From: an uncultured Bacteroidales bacterium
Lineage (GTDB): Bacteria; Bacteroidota; Bacteroidia; Bacteroidales; Muribaculaceae
Assembly: GCA_900552315.1 (NCBI GenBank)
Contig: URZM01000025.1
Coordinates: 1-17,943 of the forward strand
Direction of reading: 5' to 3'
DNA: 17,943 bases
The translations under genes were made by a program, and so were the position numbers. Position 1 is the stretch's first letter. Each line of letters opens with the position of its first letter. Shown one piece after another: positions 1 through 7,036 of this stretch. The notes beneath the pieces are model-generated. The model made no database searches. It was given only the letters and a program-made list of their open reading frames with translations, and was not told where the DNA came from.

Positions 1-1
1 G

Positions 2-148
2 GTGATGCACAAGGTGGCCAAGGAAGCCCGCGAGACTCCCGACGATGTGAAGAACGCGCCTCTCACCACTCTGGTGCGCAAGCTCGACGAGACTGGTGCA
101 GCCAAACATCCTGTATTGAACTACAAGCAGATGAAATCCGATGATTAA
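2..148 (+). CDS. gcvPB: Glycine dehydrogenase (decarboxylating) subunit 2, C-terminal end (partial)
   Basis: Only the last 48 codons are in the window; the frame is open from the left edge to TAA at 146-148. The piece contains a segment reading APLTTLVRKLDE followed by AAKHPVLNY, which resembles the C-terminus of the P-protein beta subunit (usually APHTTPVRRLDE..AA..P). GcvPB forms the PLP-dependent glycine decarboxylase with GcvPA and passes the aminomethyl group to the lipoyl H-protein. The end overlaps the start of the dihydrolipoyl dehydrogenase gene by 8 nt (141-148), which suggests translational coupling. That neighbour is the L-protein of the same glycine cleavage system and supports the call. 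The PLP lysine lies outside the window, so the assignment rests on this short tail and on context. Confidence 0.72.
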   Translation: MMHKVAKEARETPDDVKNAPLTTLVRKLDETGAAKHPVLNYKQMKSDD

Positions 149-1499
149 GTCAGACCTTATAATCATAGGCGCAGGCCCGGGCGGTTACGAGACCGCCTTG
201 GCCGCCGCCCATGGCGGCAAGAGTGTCACTCTTTTTGAAGGCGCTCATCTTGGCGGCACATGCCTCAACGAGGGATGTATCCCTACCAAGTGCCTCTGCA
301 AGAACGCCGAGGTGCTGACCCAGTTCAAGGAGGCCGAGCAATTCGGCATCGACAATTTCACCTTCGAGTTCGATTTCAACAAGGTAATGGAGCGCAAGGA
401 CGAGGTCGTGAACACCCTCCGTGCCGGCATCGACACTATGATGAAGCAGGCCAAGGTGAATGTCGTGACCGAGTTCGCCTCTTTCAAGGATGCGCATACG
501 GTGATTGCCGCAGGTGAGGAATATACCGCTGACAATATCATCATAGCCACAGGTTCCGTGTCCCGCTCCCTGCCCATTCCCGGCGCAGAGCTGGAGTGTG
601 TCAAGACTTCCACCGACATGCTCTCCATAGACTATGTGCCTGAGAGCCTCACTATTGTGGGCGGTGGCGTGATTGGCATGGAGTTCGCTTCTATCTTCAA
701 CGCCATGGGCTCGAAGGTCACGGTGGTGGAATACATGAAGCAGATCCTACCGCCCTTCGATTCTGACATCGCCAAGCGACTGAAACAGGCGCTTTCCAAG
801 AAGGGCATCGAGATTGTCACCTCTGCCGCTGTCAAGAAGATTGAACAGAACAGTGAGTACGAGATTGTCACCACCTACGAGTGCAAGGGCAAGGAGCAGG
901 CTGTCGTAAGCTCAGACATACTCATGGCTGTGGGCCGAGCACCCCGTTTGGACGGACTCAACCTCGAGGCTGCCGGAGTGGAGTTCACCCCTCGCGGCAT
1001 AAAGGTTGACGACTACATGCGCACCAATGTGCCGCATATCTTCGCCATAGGAGACGTCAACGCCCGTATGATGCTGGCCCACGTGGCCACCTTCCAGGGT
1101 ATGCGTGCCCTGAACGCCATAGACGGGAAAGATGATTGCATAGATTTCTCTATCGTGCCCTCCGCCGTGTTCACCCAGCCGGAGTGCGGTATGGCCGGTC
1201 TCACCTCTGAGCAATGCAAGGAGCAGGGCATAGCCGTCAAGACCGGCACATCGTTCTTCCGCGCCAACGGCAAGGCGCTTGCCTTGGGCGAGCCGGACGG
1301 ACTCTGCAAGCTTATCTTCCGCGCTGACGACATGAAGCTGATAGGTGCGCACATCATGGGCGTACAGGCAGCCGACCTCGCACAGCAGGCGGCCGACCTT
1401 ATGACCCGTGGCGTGACTCACGCCCAGATGACCGACATTATCTTCGGCCATCCCACAGTCAGCGAGGTGCTTCTCTCAGCTTGCCACAACCTGAAATAA
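141..1499 (+). CDS. lpdA: Dihydrolipoyl dehydrogenase (L-protein)
   Basis: A 452-residue flavoprotein that reoxidises dihydrolipoamide on H-protein or E2 subunits, passing electrons through a disulfide and FAD to NAD+. Residues 10-15 form the FAD Rossmann loop GAGPGG. The redox-active pair is Cys41/Cys46 in GGTCLNEGCIPTK. A second Rossmann loop, VGGGVIG, at about residue 173 binds NAD. AIGDVNA at about 302-308 is the second FAD contact, and the C-terminal dimer domain ends with HPTVSE, giving the catalytic pair His437/Glu442. All key residues are present and the length is slightly short of the usual 460-475. The ATG lies inside the end of gcvPB (8-nt overlap), so this copy probably serves glycine cleavage, though it could also be shared with 2-oxoacid dehydrogenases. 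Confidence 0.96.
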   Translation: MIKSDLIIIGAGPGGYETALAAAHGGKSVTLFEGAHLGGTCLNEGCIPTKCLCKNAEVLTQFKEAEQFGIDNFTFEFDFNKVMERKDEVVNTLRAGIDTMMKQAKVNVVTEFASFKDAHTVIAAGEEYTADNIIIATGSVSRSLPIPGAELECVKTSTDMLSIDYVPESLTIVGGGVIGMEFASIFNAMGSKVTVVEYMKQILPPFDSDIAKRLKQALSKKGIEIVTSAAVKKIEQNSEYEIVTTYECKGKEQAVVSSDILMAVGRAPRLDGLNLEAAGVEFTPRGIKVDDYMRTNVPHIFAIGDVNARMMLAHVATFQGMRALNAIDGKDDCIDFSIVPSAVFTQPECGMAGLTSEQCKEQGIAVKTGTSFFRANGKALALGEPDGLCKLIFRADDMKLIGAHIMGVQAADLAQQAADLMTRGVTHAQMTDIIFGHPTVSEVLLSACHNLK

Positions 1500-1530
1500 C
1501 CCTCCGGGTTCTGAATTACTCTGAACTAAA

Positions 1531-1562
1531 ATGGAGCGCTGCCTGTACGGGCGGCGCTCCAT
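1531..1562 (+). terminator. Hairpin after lpdA, probable terminator
   Basis: A 13-bp stem (1531-1543 pairing with 1550-1562, one G-T wobble) with a 6-nt loop TGTACG begins 31 nt after the lpdA stop. No T-run follows directly; the nearest, CCTTTTT, is about 15 nt further on. It is therefore either an imperfect intrinsic terminator or an mRNA-stabilising 3' hairpin. The ATG inside the stem opens a longer frame into the next gene, but a start buried in a hairpin upstream of the promoter is unlikely. Confidence 0.6.
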
Positions 1563-1610
1563 GCTTGTATGCCGCCTTTTTCGGTCATTGTTTTTGGCTC
1601 GGGATGTCCC

Positions 1611-1638
1611 TTGGGTTGGGAATTTTTTTGTAACTTTG
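1611..1638 (+). promoter_or_regulatory. Bacteroidota-type promoter for the hydrolase/ligase pair
   Basis: TAACTTTG at 1631-1638 matches the Bacteroidota primary sigma factor -7 consensus TAnnTTTG exactly. A TTG at 1611-1613 stands 17 nt upstream; this is a weak and slightly close match to the -33 TTTG box. Transcription would start near 1645, about 30 nt before the ATG at 1678. The -7 match is seen directly; use as a promoter is inferred. Confidence 0.6.
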
Positions 1639-1677
1639 TATCTGGTTTCCTTATGGATTTTTCTTAGCACATCACTT

Positions 1678-2454
1678 ATGGAAAAAGATATAGCTGTCAA
1701 CGGCCACAAGCTTCACTACGATGAGTCGGGCCCCGAGTCAGGCGCTACGATAGTGCTTCTGCACGGATGGGGATGCAATCACACCACTCTCGCGAGTGTG
1801 CGAAAGCTCCTCGAACACAAGATGCACGTCTACAGCCTTGACCTTCCCGGCTTCGGCAAGACCCCTGAGCCATCCGAGGTCTGGGGCATAGAGCGCTACA
1901 CGCAGTTCACCGAACAGGCGCTTGATGCCTTGGATATAAAGAACCCCATTCTGCTGGGCCATTCATTCGGCGGACGCATATCTATCCTCCTCTCCTCGCG
2001 CAACGAGGTACGTAAGATTATACTCGTGGACGCCGCAGGCGTGAAGCCGCGCCATTCCCTGAAATGGTATTTCAAGGTCTATTCCTATAAGCTGGCCAAA
2101 AGACTTTATCCGCTCGTGCTGGGCAAGAAAAAGGCGCAGGAGCATATAGAGAAGGCCCGTGCCAAACGTGGCTCCTCTGACTACAACAACGCCACCCCCA
2201 TGATGCGTGCCATTCTAAGCAAATGCGTCAACGAGGACCTCTGCCACGTGATGCCCGTCATCAAGGCTCCCACTCTGCTTATATGGGGGGAGAACGACAC
2301 CGCCACCCCGCTTGCCGACGCTAAGAAGATGGAGCGGCTAATACCGGACGCCGGCCTTGTTTCTTTCCCGGGATGCGGACATTACAGCTTCCTTGACAAC
2401 CCTGGCGGCTTCCGCGCCGTCATCAACTCATTCCTTCAAAAAGAACTCGCATGA
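1678..2454 (+). CDS. Alpha/beta-fold hydrolase
   Basis: A 258-residue soluble hydrolase of the alpha/beta fold. HGWG at residues 29-32 is the oxyanion loop. GHSFGG at 94-99 is the nucleophile elbow with Ser96. WGENDTATP supplies Asp207, and GCGH supplies His235, so the Ser-Asp-His triad is complete. The substrate cannot be read from sequence. A longer frame runs back to an ATG at 1531, but I chose 1678 because the homologous part starts there, the leader is A/T-rich, and the promoter lies between 1611 and 1638. Its stop overlaps the next start as ATGA (2451-2454), so it is co-transcribed with a MurF-like membrane ligase. A role in envelope metabolism is possible but is inference from context only. 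Confidence 0.88.
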   Translation: MEKDIAVNGHKLHYDESGPESGATIVLLHGWGCNHTTLASVRKLLEHKMHVYSLDLPGFGKTPEPSEVWGIERYTQFTEQALDALDIKNPILLGHSFGGRISILLSSRNEVRKIILVDAAGVKPRHSLKWYFKVYSYKLAKRLYPLVLGKKKAQEHIEKARAKRGSSDYNNATPMMRAILSKCVNEDLCHVMPVIKAPTLLIWGENDTATPLADAKKMERLIPDAGLVSFPGCGHYSFLDNPGGFRAVINSFLQKELA

Positions 2455-4033
2455 ACACTACGTTATTTATAATCACCACTGCCATATACCTCGTGTGTGT
2501 GGTGTATATGCTTCTGAATTTCAAACGCGACATACACATCTTCCAACAAAACTCCTATCGGCCTGAACGTTACGCGCGTTGGCTGAAGAAGAACTTTATG
2601 CCTGGCTGGCGACTTGTGGACGTGGCTTTGCTTTTCCTGATGCTCTCCACCCTGCTGAAGCCCATGATTGCCGGAATCATTATTTCCCTTGCTCTTGTGG
2701 TTAAGATTGCGGTGCAGGCACGCACAAAATACAAGAAGCCGCTCGTGTTCACCAAGCGTGTATGGCGCCTGTACACATGCATCGGCATCGTAGCGCTCCT
2801 TGATGCAATACCATTCTGCCTCAGATCCTATTTTGATGCCGACACACTTACAGGCCTCGAATCCACCATGCGTCTTGCAGTCAGCGTGGTGTTGCTGATC
2901 TGTATCTTCTCATGGGTCATCATGCTCTTCTCCGCATACGTCATGACTCCGGTCGAGAACCACATCAACGCCGGTTTCCGCAAGGATGCAATGAAGCGTC
3001 TCGCTTCCATGCCTGACCTCAAGGTTATCGGCATCACCGGCAGCTTCGGCAAGACCAGCACCAAGCATTACCTGCACCGCATACTCTCCGAAAAATACGA
3101 CACCCTCATGACTCCCGGCTCTTTCAACACCCCTATGGGGGTCATACGCACCGTCAGGGAGCAGATGAAGCCAAGCAGAAGGGCGACATCAAGGAAATAT
3201 GCGACATCGTGCATCCCCAGACGGGCATCGTCACCGCCGTGGGTCCCATGCACCTCGAAACGTTCCATAATATAGAGACCGTTCAGTCCACCAAGTTCGA
3301 GCTTGCCGACGCGCTTCCTTCTGACGGGCTGGTGGTGGTCAACGACGATTTCGAGTACTGCGCCAACCGTCCCGTGGGCAACGTCTCCTGCAAGCGATAC
3401 GCCGTTGTCAACACCGGGAATGCCGACTACCATGTGGAGGATGTGGAGTACACGGCTTCCGGCACCGATTTCTCCGTCAAGGGCAAAGACGGTCTCGAGT
3501 TGCGTCTGCATACGCAGCTGATAGGGGAGTGCAATATCTCAAACCTCATGGCGGCCGTGATTATGGCGCTTCATCTCGGCGTGGAGCCTGACCGTATCAA
3601 GTACGCAGTGAGCCAGATAGAGCAGGTGGAACACCGCCTAAACGTCAAGCGCACCGCCGGAGGCGTCACCATTATAGACGACGCTTTCAACTCCAACCCC
3701 GAGGGGTCGCGCATGGCCGTGGACGCCCTCAGCCGCTTCACCGGCGGCAGACGCATCATAGTCACTCCCGGCATGATAGAGCTGGGCGACAAAGAGTTTG
3801 AGCTGAACCGCGCCCTGGGCCGACACATAGCAGACAAGCTCGACGTGGCCGTCATAGTAGGCCACTACAACCGCGAGGCGCTGCTCAAAGGCATAGCGGA
3901 TTCCGGCAAGCTCCCCGAAGACAGCGTGGTCCCCGTGGACAGCTTCGCTGAGGCACAGCAATACCTCTCCACCTTCCTCCGTCCGGGCGATACCCTCCTC
4001 TACGAGAACGACCTCCCCGACACCTTCAAATAA
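2451..4033 (+). pseudogene. Membrane-anchored MurF-like Mur ligase, frameshifted
   Basis: Residues 1-165 of the first frame hold about five hydrophobic segments. The ATP-binding loop GITGSFGKTST follows near residues 194-204, then GSFNTPMGVIRTVREQMK. At 3168-3172 the meaningful frame changes: downstream sequence reads AKQKGDIKEICDIVHP in another frame and continues to TAA at 4031-4033 with DDAFNSNP (the Mur ligase DDxYNxNP type motif) and PGMIELG. In related proteins the two parts are joined by about 10-14 residues including E-M-G, whose Glu helps bind the metal. That stretch is missing here, and the frames require a loss of 3n+1 nt, so this is a deletion rather than a slip. Mur ligases of this class join D-Ala-D-Ala-type groups to peptides; the natural substrate of this anchored form is not clear. 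The gene is either inactivated in this strain or an assembly gap was closed wrongly. Confidence 0.8.
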
Positions 4034-4096
4034 ACAAGCCTATTGCCATCGGCAATTGGTCTGGTTGCTCGGTTCAACAAATCATAATTGGCCCAA

Positions 4097-4593
4097 ATGA
4101 CTCCACCTCCATTCAGTATAACACCTGAAGCAATCAACATAATTGCTGAAATCTCTGCACTCCTGGAACGACATAACATAGCGCTGGAGGGTGAGAACGC
4201 GCTGAGACTGCGTAAGGCTAATCGTATCAAGACCATACATTCATCTCTTGCCATTGAGGGCAATAATACTTGGCAGACTCAATACTCTCTTTGAACATCT
4301 ACCCGTTGAAAATATGGTGTATGCCAACCAACAGGAATCTTATGATGCTATTGCCGCTTCAACCTCACAAGGGCAATCGGGACCTTTTATCGATTTTATG
4401 CTTGGTGAAATCTTGAAAACTCTCCAAAGGAGCATTTGCGATAAAGTACCCAATAAAGTACCCAAATAAGTCTGAGCAGTCCATATTGCGTCTGCTCTCG
4501 GAGAATCCACGCATGACGCGTGTTGAGCTTGCCAAGAAGATTGGCATTTCCGAAAATGGAGTCAAGAAGATTATTGCAAACCTAAAGGTGTAA
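4097..4593 (+). pseudogene. Fic-family protein remnant with out-of-frame winged helix
   Basis: Three pieces of one gene lie in three frames. 4097-4294 gives the N-terminal part (TPPPFSITPEAINIIAEI then NRIKTIHSSLAIEGN), typical of Fic/DUF4172-type proteins. From about 4270 another frame gives GRLNTLFEHLPVENMVY, QQESYDAIAAST and PFIDFML, the stretch that normally follows the catalytic HPFxxGNGR motif. That motif and everything between is absent, so most of the Fic core was deleted. This frame ends at TAA 4467-4469 after VPNKVPK. One extra A near 4464-4466 explains it, since without it the text continues VPNKSEQSILRLLSENP with a winged helix (VELAKKIGISENGVKKI) up to TAA 4591-4593. Intact relatives transfer AMP to target proteins; this copy cannot. 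No product function is expected. Confidence 0.8.
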
Positions 4594-4617
4594 TCCTCAA
4601 AACGAAATGTTCGAGGC

Positions 4618-4660
4618 TTTTAAAACGACCCGTATCGTTTTTTAAAACGACTCGTATCGT
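4618..4660. repeat. Two near-identical 21-nt palindromic repeats
   Basis: Copies at 4618-4638 and 4640-4660 differ at one base (CCCGTA versus CTCGTA in the centre). Each holds inverted arms ACGA..TCGT around a 6-nt centre. In the first copy the arms extend to AAAACGA..TCGTTTT. Arms plus a short asymmetric spacer resemble a tyrosine recombinase core site, and T-runs next to the first copy could also make it a weak terminator for the Fic remnant. Both roles are inferred. Confidence 0.6.
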
Positions 4661-4704
4661 GAAACACTTTTTTATGGCCTGCTAATCGGGTTCTAATATC
4701 GTTC

Positions 4705-4738
4705 AAACGCCATTGTCCGTACATGGGCAATGGCGTTT
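4705..4738. terminator. Perfect 11-bp hairpin, probable terminator of the phage tail operon
   Basis: AAACGCCATTG (4705-4715) pairs perfectly with 4728-4738 around a 12-nt loop. It sits 22 nt past the stop of the last minus-strand phage gene and also downstream of the plus-strand Fic remnant, so it could end transcription from either side. The tail on either strand is only TTT-rich, not a strong U-run. Confidence 0.55.
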
Positions 4739-4760
4739 GTCATTATCGGGCTGCAAGCTA

Positions 4761-5801
4761 TCAGGACGCGGTATCAAGGAACGCCTGCACCGACCAGCTC
4801 GATGAGCTTCTGGCCACCATTATTCGAGCCTTCTTGTCGGAGATTGTCCCGTTGCCCAGGGAACAGGATTCGTACCTCACAGTCTTGCCTGACAGGATGG
4901 CAACAGGTGTTAGCCACACCTCGGTCACGGTGTCATCCGAGTTTGTCATCTTAATCATCAGCGCGGGCGGGAAGCCTTTCTGAAGGCGGTCATACAACTT
5001 TTTCGCATCGCCCGTGGACGAAGATGAGAGGGTTTGCCTTGAGGAAACGCTCAATGTGCCGTCCTTCTTTATGCTGAACAGGTTCGTCTGGAAATTCTCT
5101 AAATGCGTCGTGTCAACAATGACCTCCGGGTAATAATACGCACCTTTAACCTGTACGCCCGGGTTATCAAGATAATTTACAATCACATTTATGTCATATC
5201 CATATCCGGAAGTGGCATACAAGCCGGTAGCCCGGTATACCGCATTGGCCATTCTTCCACCGGTGGTTGAGGCCGATGTCTGCAACGAGACAAGGATGAA
5301 CGGCACATACGTGTATACATTGTCCACGGCAGAGGTACTCGGAACCATTGGCACGAGCAGAGTGCCGGGAATGCCTTTCATGAACCTGTCATACAGTTTC
5401 TTTGCATTTCCTGTGCTTGAAGCGTTAAAGGTAGAACCTATCGTGATGTCGGCAGGAGCCAACGGCGCTTGGTTCCATACGAATTTCATTCCTTCCATGA
5501 GAAAAGGAGCCGTTATGTCCGCCAGCTTGCTAAACTCATCAACCGCTTTCTTGTCTTCGACGCTCATCATGCCGGCAGCCGTCGTGGTTGCCGCAGGAAG
5601 CGACACACTCTTGACGGTGCCGTTGCCAAGGGTGGCACGGACAGAGCGGGTGGTGGCCGTGCCCGTTGTTGTCAGTCCTGACAGGTCAGCGTCCTGCATT
5701 TCCTCAAAAGCCGCGCTCAGATCATCCATGGCGGGCAGCTCATCACATTTCCCCAGGAGCTCGTCAATCCTGGCTCCGGTATATTTAGATAAATAGCTCA
5801 T
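4761..5801 (-). CDS. Phage tail fibre/tip protein with an internal duplication
   Basis: A 346-residue protein and the last gene of the phage. The N-terminus (SYLSKYTGARIDELLGK) is the short helical start common in phage fibre proteins (YTGAxIDxxL). A Ser/Thr/Ala-rich neck follows (TTTGTATTRSVRATLGNG, then ATTTAAGMMS). The body carries two copies of a module reading S-S-T-G-(N/D)-A-K-K-L-Y-D-R-x-x-K-G-x-P, coded near 5352-5425 and 4955-5035. Each is followed by a hydrophobic beta-rich stretch. The frame stays open to an ATG at 5861, directly after the previous stop, which would add 20 residues. I prefer 5801 because the added part is unlike fibre proteins and the leader before 5801 is A-rich (AAAAACATAATAAGACA). 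No catalytic motif or lectin-type variable end is seen. Receptor binding is likely from position but unproven. Confidence 0.75.
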   Translation of the reverse strand: MSYLSKYTGARIDELLGKCDELPAMDDLSAAFEEMQDADLSGLTTTGTATTRSVRATLGNGTVKSVSLPAATTTAAGMMSVEDKKAVDEFSKLADITAPFLMEGMKFVWNQAPLAPADITIGSTFNASSTGNAKKLYDRFMKGIPGTLLVPMVPSTSAVDNVYTYVPFILVSLQTSASTTGGRMANAVYRATGLYATSGYGYDINVIVNYLDNPGVQVKGAYYYPEVIVDTTHLENFQTNLFSIKKDGTLSVSSRQTLSSSSTGDAKKLYDRLQKGFPPALMIKMTNSDDTVTEVWLTPVAILSGKTVRYESCSLGNGTISDKKARIMVARSSSSWSVQAFLDTAS

Positions 5802-5861
5802 TGTCTTATTATGTTTTTGGCGTGCCACGTCCGCAAAACACCGTGCACGCCCGGTTGTCAT

Positions 5862-6137
5862 TCAAACTTTCAGCACTGCGAAGACCTGTCCGTCTGCCGT
5901 CATCAGCTCCGGGTTCCCGGCCTGCGCCATGCACATTTCCTCTCTCAATCCAGTCTGAGTCACTGTTACCTCCACCTCCAAGGGAGACTCCCTTGAGGCC
6001 ACCTGCACCTTTTGGCTCCGGTCAAGCCCTTTGTTGGCCATGGTTGAGGAAAAGCGGAGAGAACCCTCTCCGGCACCCCCGTAGGATGCCAGTATCTGGC
6101 CCTCTCCCTCTTTCCAGTCTATACGTGTCGTTGGCAT
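5862..6137 (-). CDS. Small phage tail-tip protein with a half BACON-like domain
   Basis: A 91-residue protein. Residues 1-63 look like the second half of a BACON-type beta-sandwich: G-x-G-S-L-x-F, then NKGLDRS and VEVTVTQTG near the end. The closing segment NPELMTADGQVFAVLKV matches the end of the 67-residue gene at 7541-7744. The frame is the same as that of the gene before it: the TAA of that gene (6144-6146) is followed by two codons and then this ATG. It is also in frame with the next gene, whose frame resumes immediately after this TGA. It probably sits in the tail tip or decorates it; no enzyme motif is present. Confidence 0.65.
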   Translation of the reverse strand: MPTTRIDWKEGEGQILASYGGAGEGSLRFSSTMANKGLDRSQKVQVASRESPLEVEVTVTQTGLREEMCMAQAGNPELMTADGQVFAVLKV

Positions 6138-6143
6138 GGGTGC

Positions 6144-6752
6144 TTACGCGACAGTCCAGGATGTGTTCGAGGACACCTCCACGCTCACGGCCGAACCGTC
6201 CTGCGGAATTGTAATCTCGGTAGGCTCAACGCTCAGACGAGCATCTCCGGCAGCCTGCTTGATGACTATCTGGGCAGCCTGGCCGCCGTTGGCCGTCACG
6301 GACACGGTGCGCTCCACCTCCTCGATGGTGTCGTTCAGAGGAAGCTCCAGCTCCAGGCTGAAGTTGAACTCCGCGCTCGCGCCCGGGTCGCCGGTGATGG
6401 CCGTGCCGTTGTCCACCTCAGCGCCTGCGGCGGTGTACTTGGCGGGAAGCTCCACCTCCTTGCTGTCGCCCACGAAGGAGAATGTCAGCTTCGAGGAGTT
6501 GGACTTGCCGGTCACCGTCACTTTGCCAGCGCTCTTGGGGGCGGCCATCTCGGGACCGTTGGAGAACTGCGCGAACTCGGCCTTGGCCTCCTGGGTCACC
6601 TTGTAGGTCACAGGGGTGCTCACGCCGTTGCCTGTTACCGTCACCGTGCCGCTTCGCTGCACGCGGCCGGTGTGTGCCGACGCCGTGTTAGAGATTGTAC
6701 CGTTGCCCGAGCCAGTGCTCGGATTGATTGATAACCAACTTGGTTTTGCCAT
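6144..6752 (-). CDS. Phage BACON/Ig-like multi-domain protein
   Basis: A 202-residue, all-beta protein. Residues 4-55 (SWLSINPSTGSGNGT up to VTYKVTQEA) are the second half of a BACON domain. Residues 56-171 form a full beta-sandwich ending in VSVTANGGQAAQIVIKQ. Residues 172-202 (LSVEP..I..DGSAVSVEVSSNTSW) are the first half of another BACON domain that simply stops. BACON domains are known from Bacteroidota surface glycan enzymes and from gut phages, where they are thought to bind carbohydrate or mucin. The start ATG at 6752 is preceded by an A/T-rich leader. Charge is low and there is no signal peptide, as expected for a virion protein. Role inferred: tail-tip adhesion. Confidence 0.75.
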   Translation of the reverse strand: MAKPSWLSINPSTGSGNGTISNTASAHTGRVQRSGTVTVTGNGVSTPVTYKVTQEAKAEFAQFSNGPEMAAPKSAGKVTVTGKSNSSKLTFSFVGDSKEVELPAKYTAAGAEVDNGTAITGDPGASAEFNFSLELELPLNDTIEEVERTVSVTANGGQAAQIVIKQAAGDARLSVEPTEITIPQDGSAVSVEVSSNTSWTVA

Positions 6753-6794
6753 GATTGAAAAATTTTTAAAAGGTTGATAAAATTGTTATTACAA

Positions 6795-6809
6795 GCCGCC
6801 TAAGGCAGC
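6795..6809 (-). terminator. Short hairpin in the gap before the BACON gene
   Basis: In the 60-nt gap between two tail genes the minus strand reads GCTGCC-TTA-GGCGGC, a 6-bp stem with one G-T wobble, followed by an A/T-rich stretch with a second small palindrome (TTGT..ACAA). It may be an attenuator or a processing site inside the operon; it is too weak to call a full terminator. Confidence 0.3.
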
Positions 6810-6812
6810 GTT

Positions 6813-7031
6813 TCAAATCTGTTCCGTAGATATTTCCGCGTTCCAGGATGTGTTTGAACACACAAAGCAGTCAGCGGAGTCATTGTCCGAGAACAGCCAC
6901 AGCATATCGGGAGAGACCGACAGAAAAGGGTCAGAACCTCCCCATACGGTGCGGCGTCCCGCCATTACCCGAAGAACCTTGCGCCCACCGAACCTTATGC
7001 CCTTGATTTTTGATTTGCCGGAAGATAACAT
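6813..7031 (-). CDS. Small phage tail protein ending in a half BACON-like domain
   Basis: A 72-residue protein. Residues 8-30 are basic and end in VLRVMAGRRTVW, a V-x-R-x-x-x-G-x-x-x-W pattern also seen as VIRIYACDTLLW in the gene at 7541-7744. Residues 37-68 (LSVSPDMLWLFSDND..., then CSNTSWNAEIS) are the first half of a BACON domain and the protein ends four residues later. The matching second half begins the next gene at 6752. It follows the previous gene by 5 nt. The size fits a small adaptor or decoration of the tail tip. Confidence 0.65.
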   Translation of the reverse strand: MLSSGKSKIKGIRFGGRKVLRVMAGRRTVWGGSDPFLSVSPDMLWLFSDNDSADCFVCSNTSWNAEISTEQI

Positions 7032-7036
7032 GCCGC

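Larger units (their letters stand above)
4594..4760. other. Non-coding junction between chromosome and phage
   Basis: No gene is seen in this 167-nt stretch, which separates the Fic remnant (plus strand) from the last phage gene (minus strand). It is more A/T-rich than its surroundings and holds the two palindromic repeats at 4618-4660 and the hairpin at 4705-4738. One attachment end of the prophage most likely lies here. The other end is outside the window, so the exact junction cannot be fixed. Confidence 0.55.

Noticed and set aside
1531..1677. N-terminal extension of the alpha/beta hydrolase with a membrane-like stretch
   Set aside because: The extended frame begins inside a hairpin and reads through the promoter element TAACTTTG; the recognisable protein starts at 1678.
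4618..4660. CRISPR array
   Set aside because: Only two repeats without a true spacer between them and no cas genes nearby.
4681..4740. tRNA gene or tRNA fragment as attachment site
   Set aside because: A GGTTCTAATATC stretch vaguely resembles a T-arm, but no acceptor stem or anticodon arm can be formed; the symmetry here is a simple 11-bp hairpin.
4761..5800. Diversity-generating retroelement target in the last fibre gene
   Set aside because: No reverse transcriptase, template repeat or lectin-type variable C-terminus is visible, and no near-identical repeat with adenine-specific differences was found in the window.
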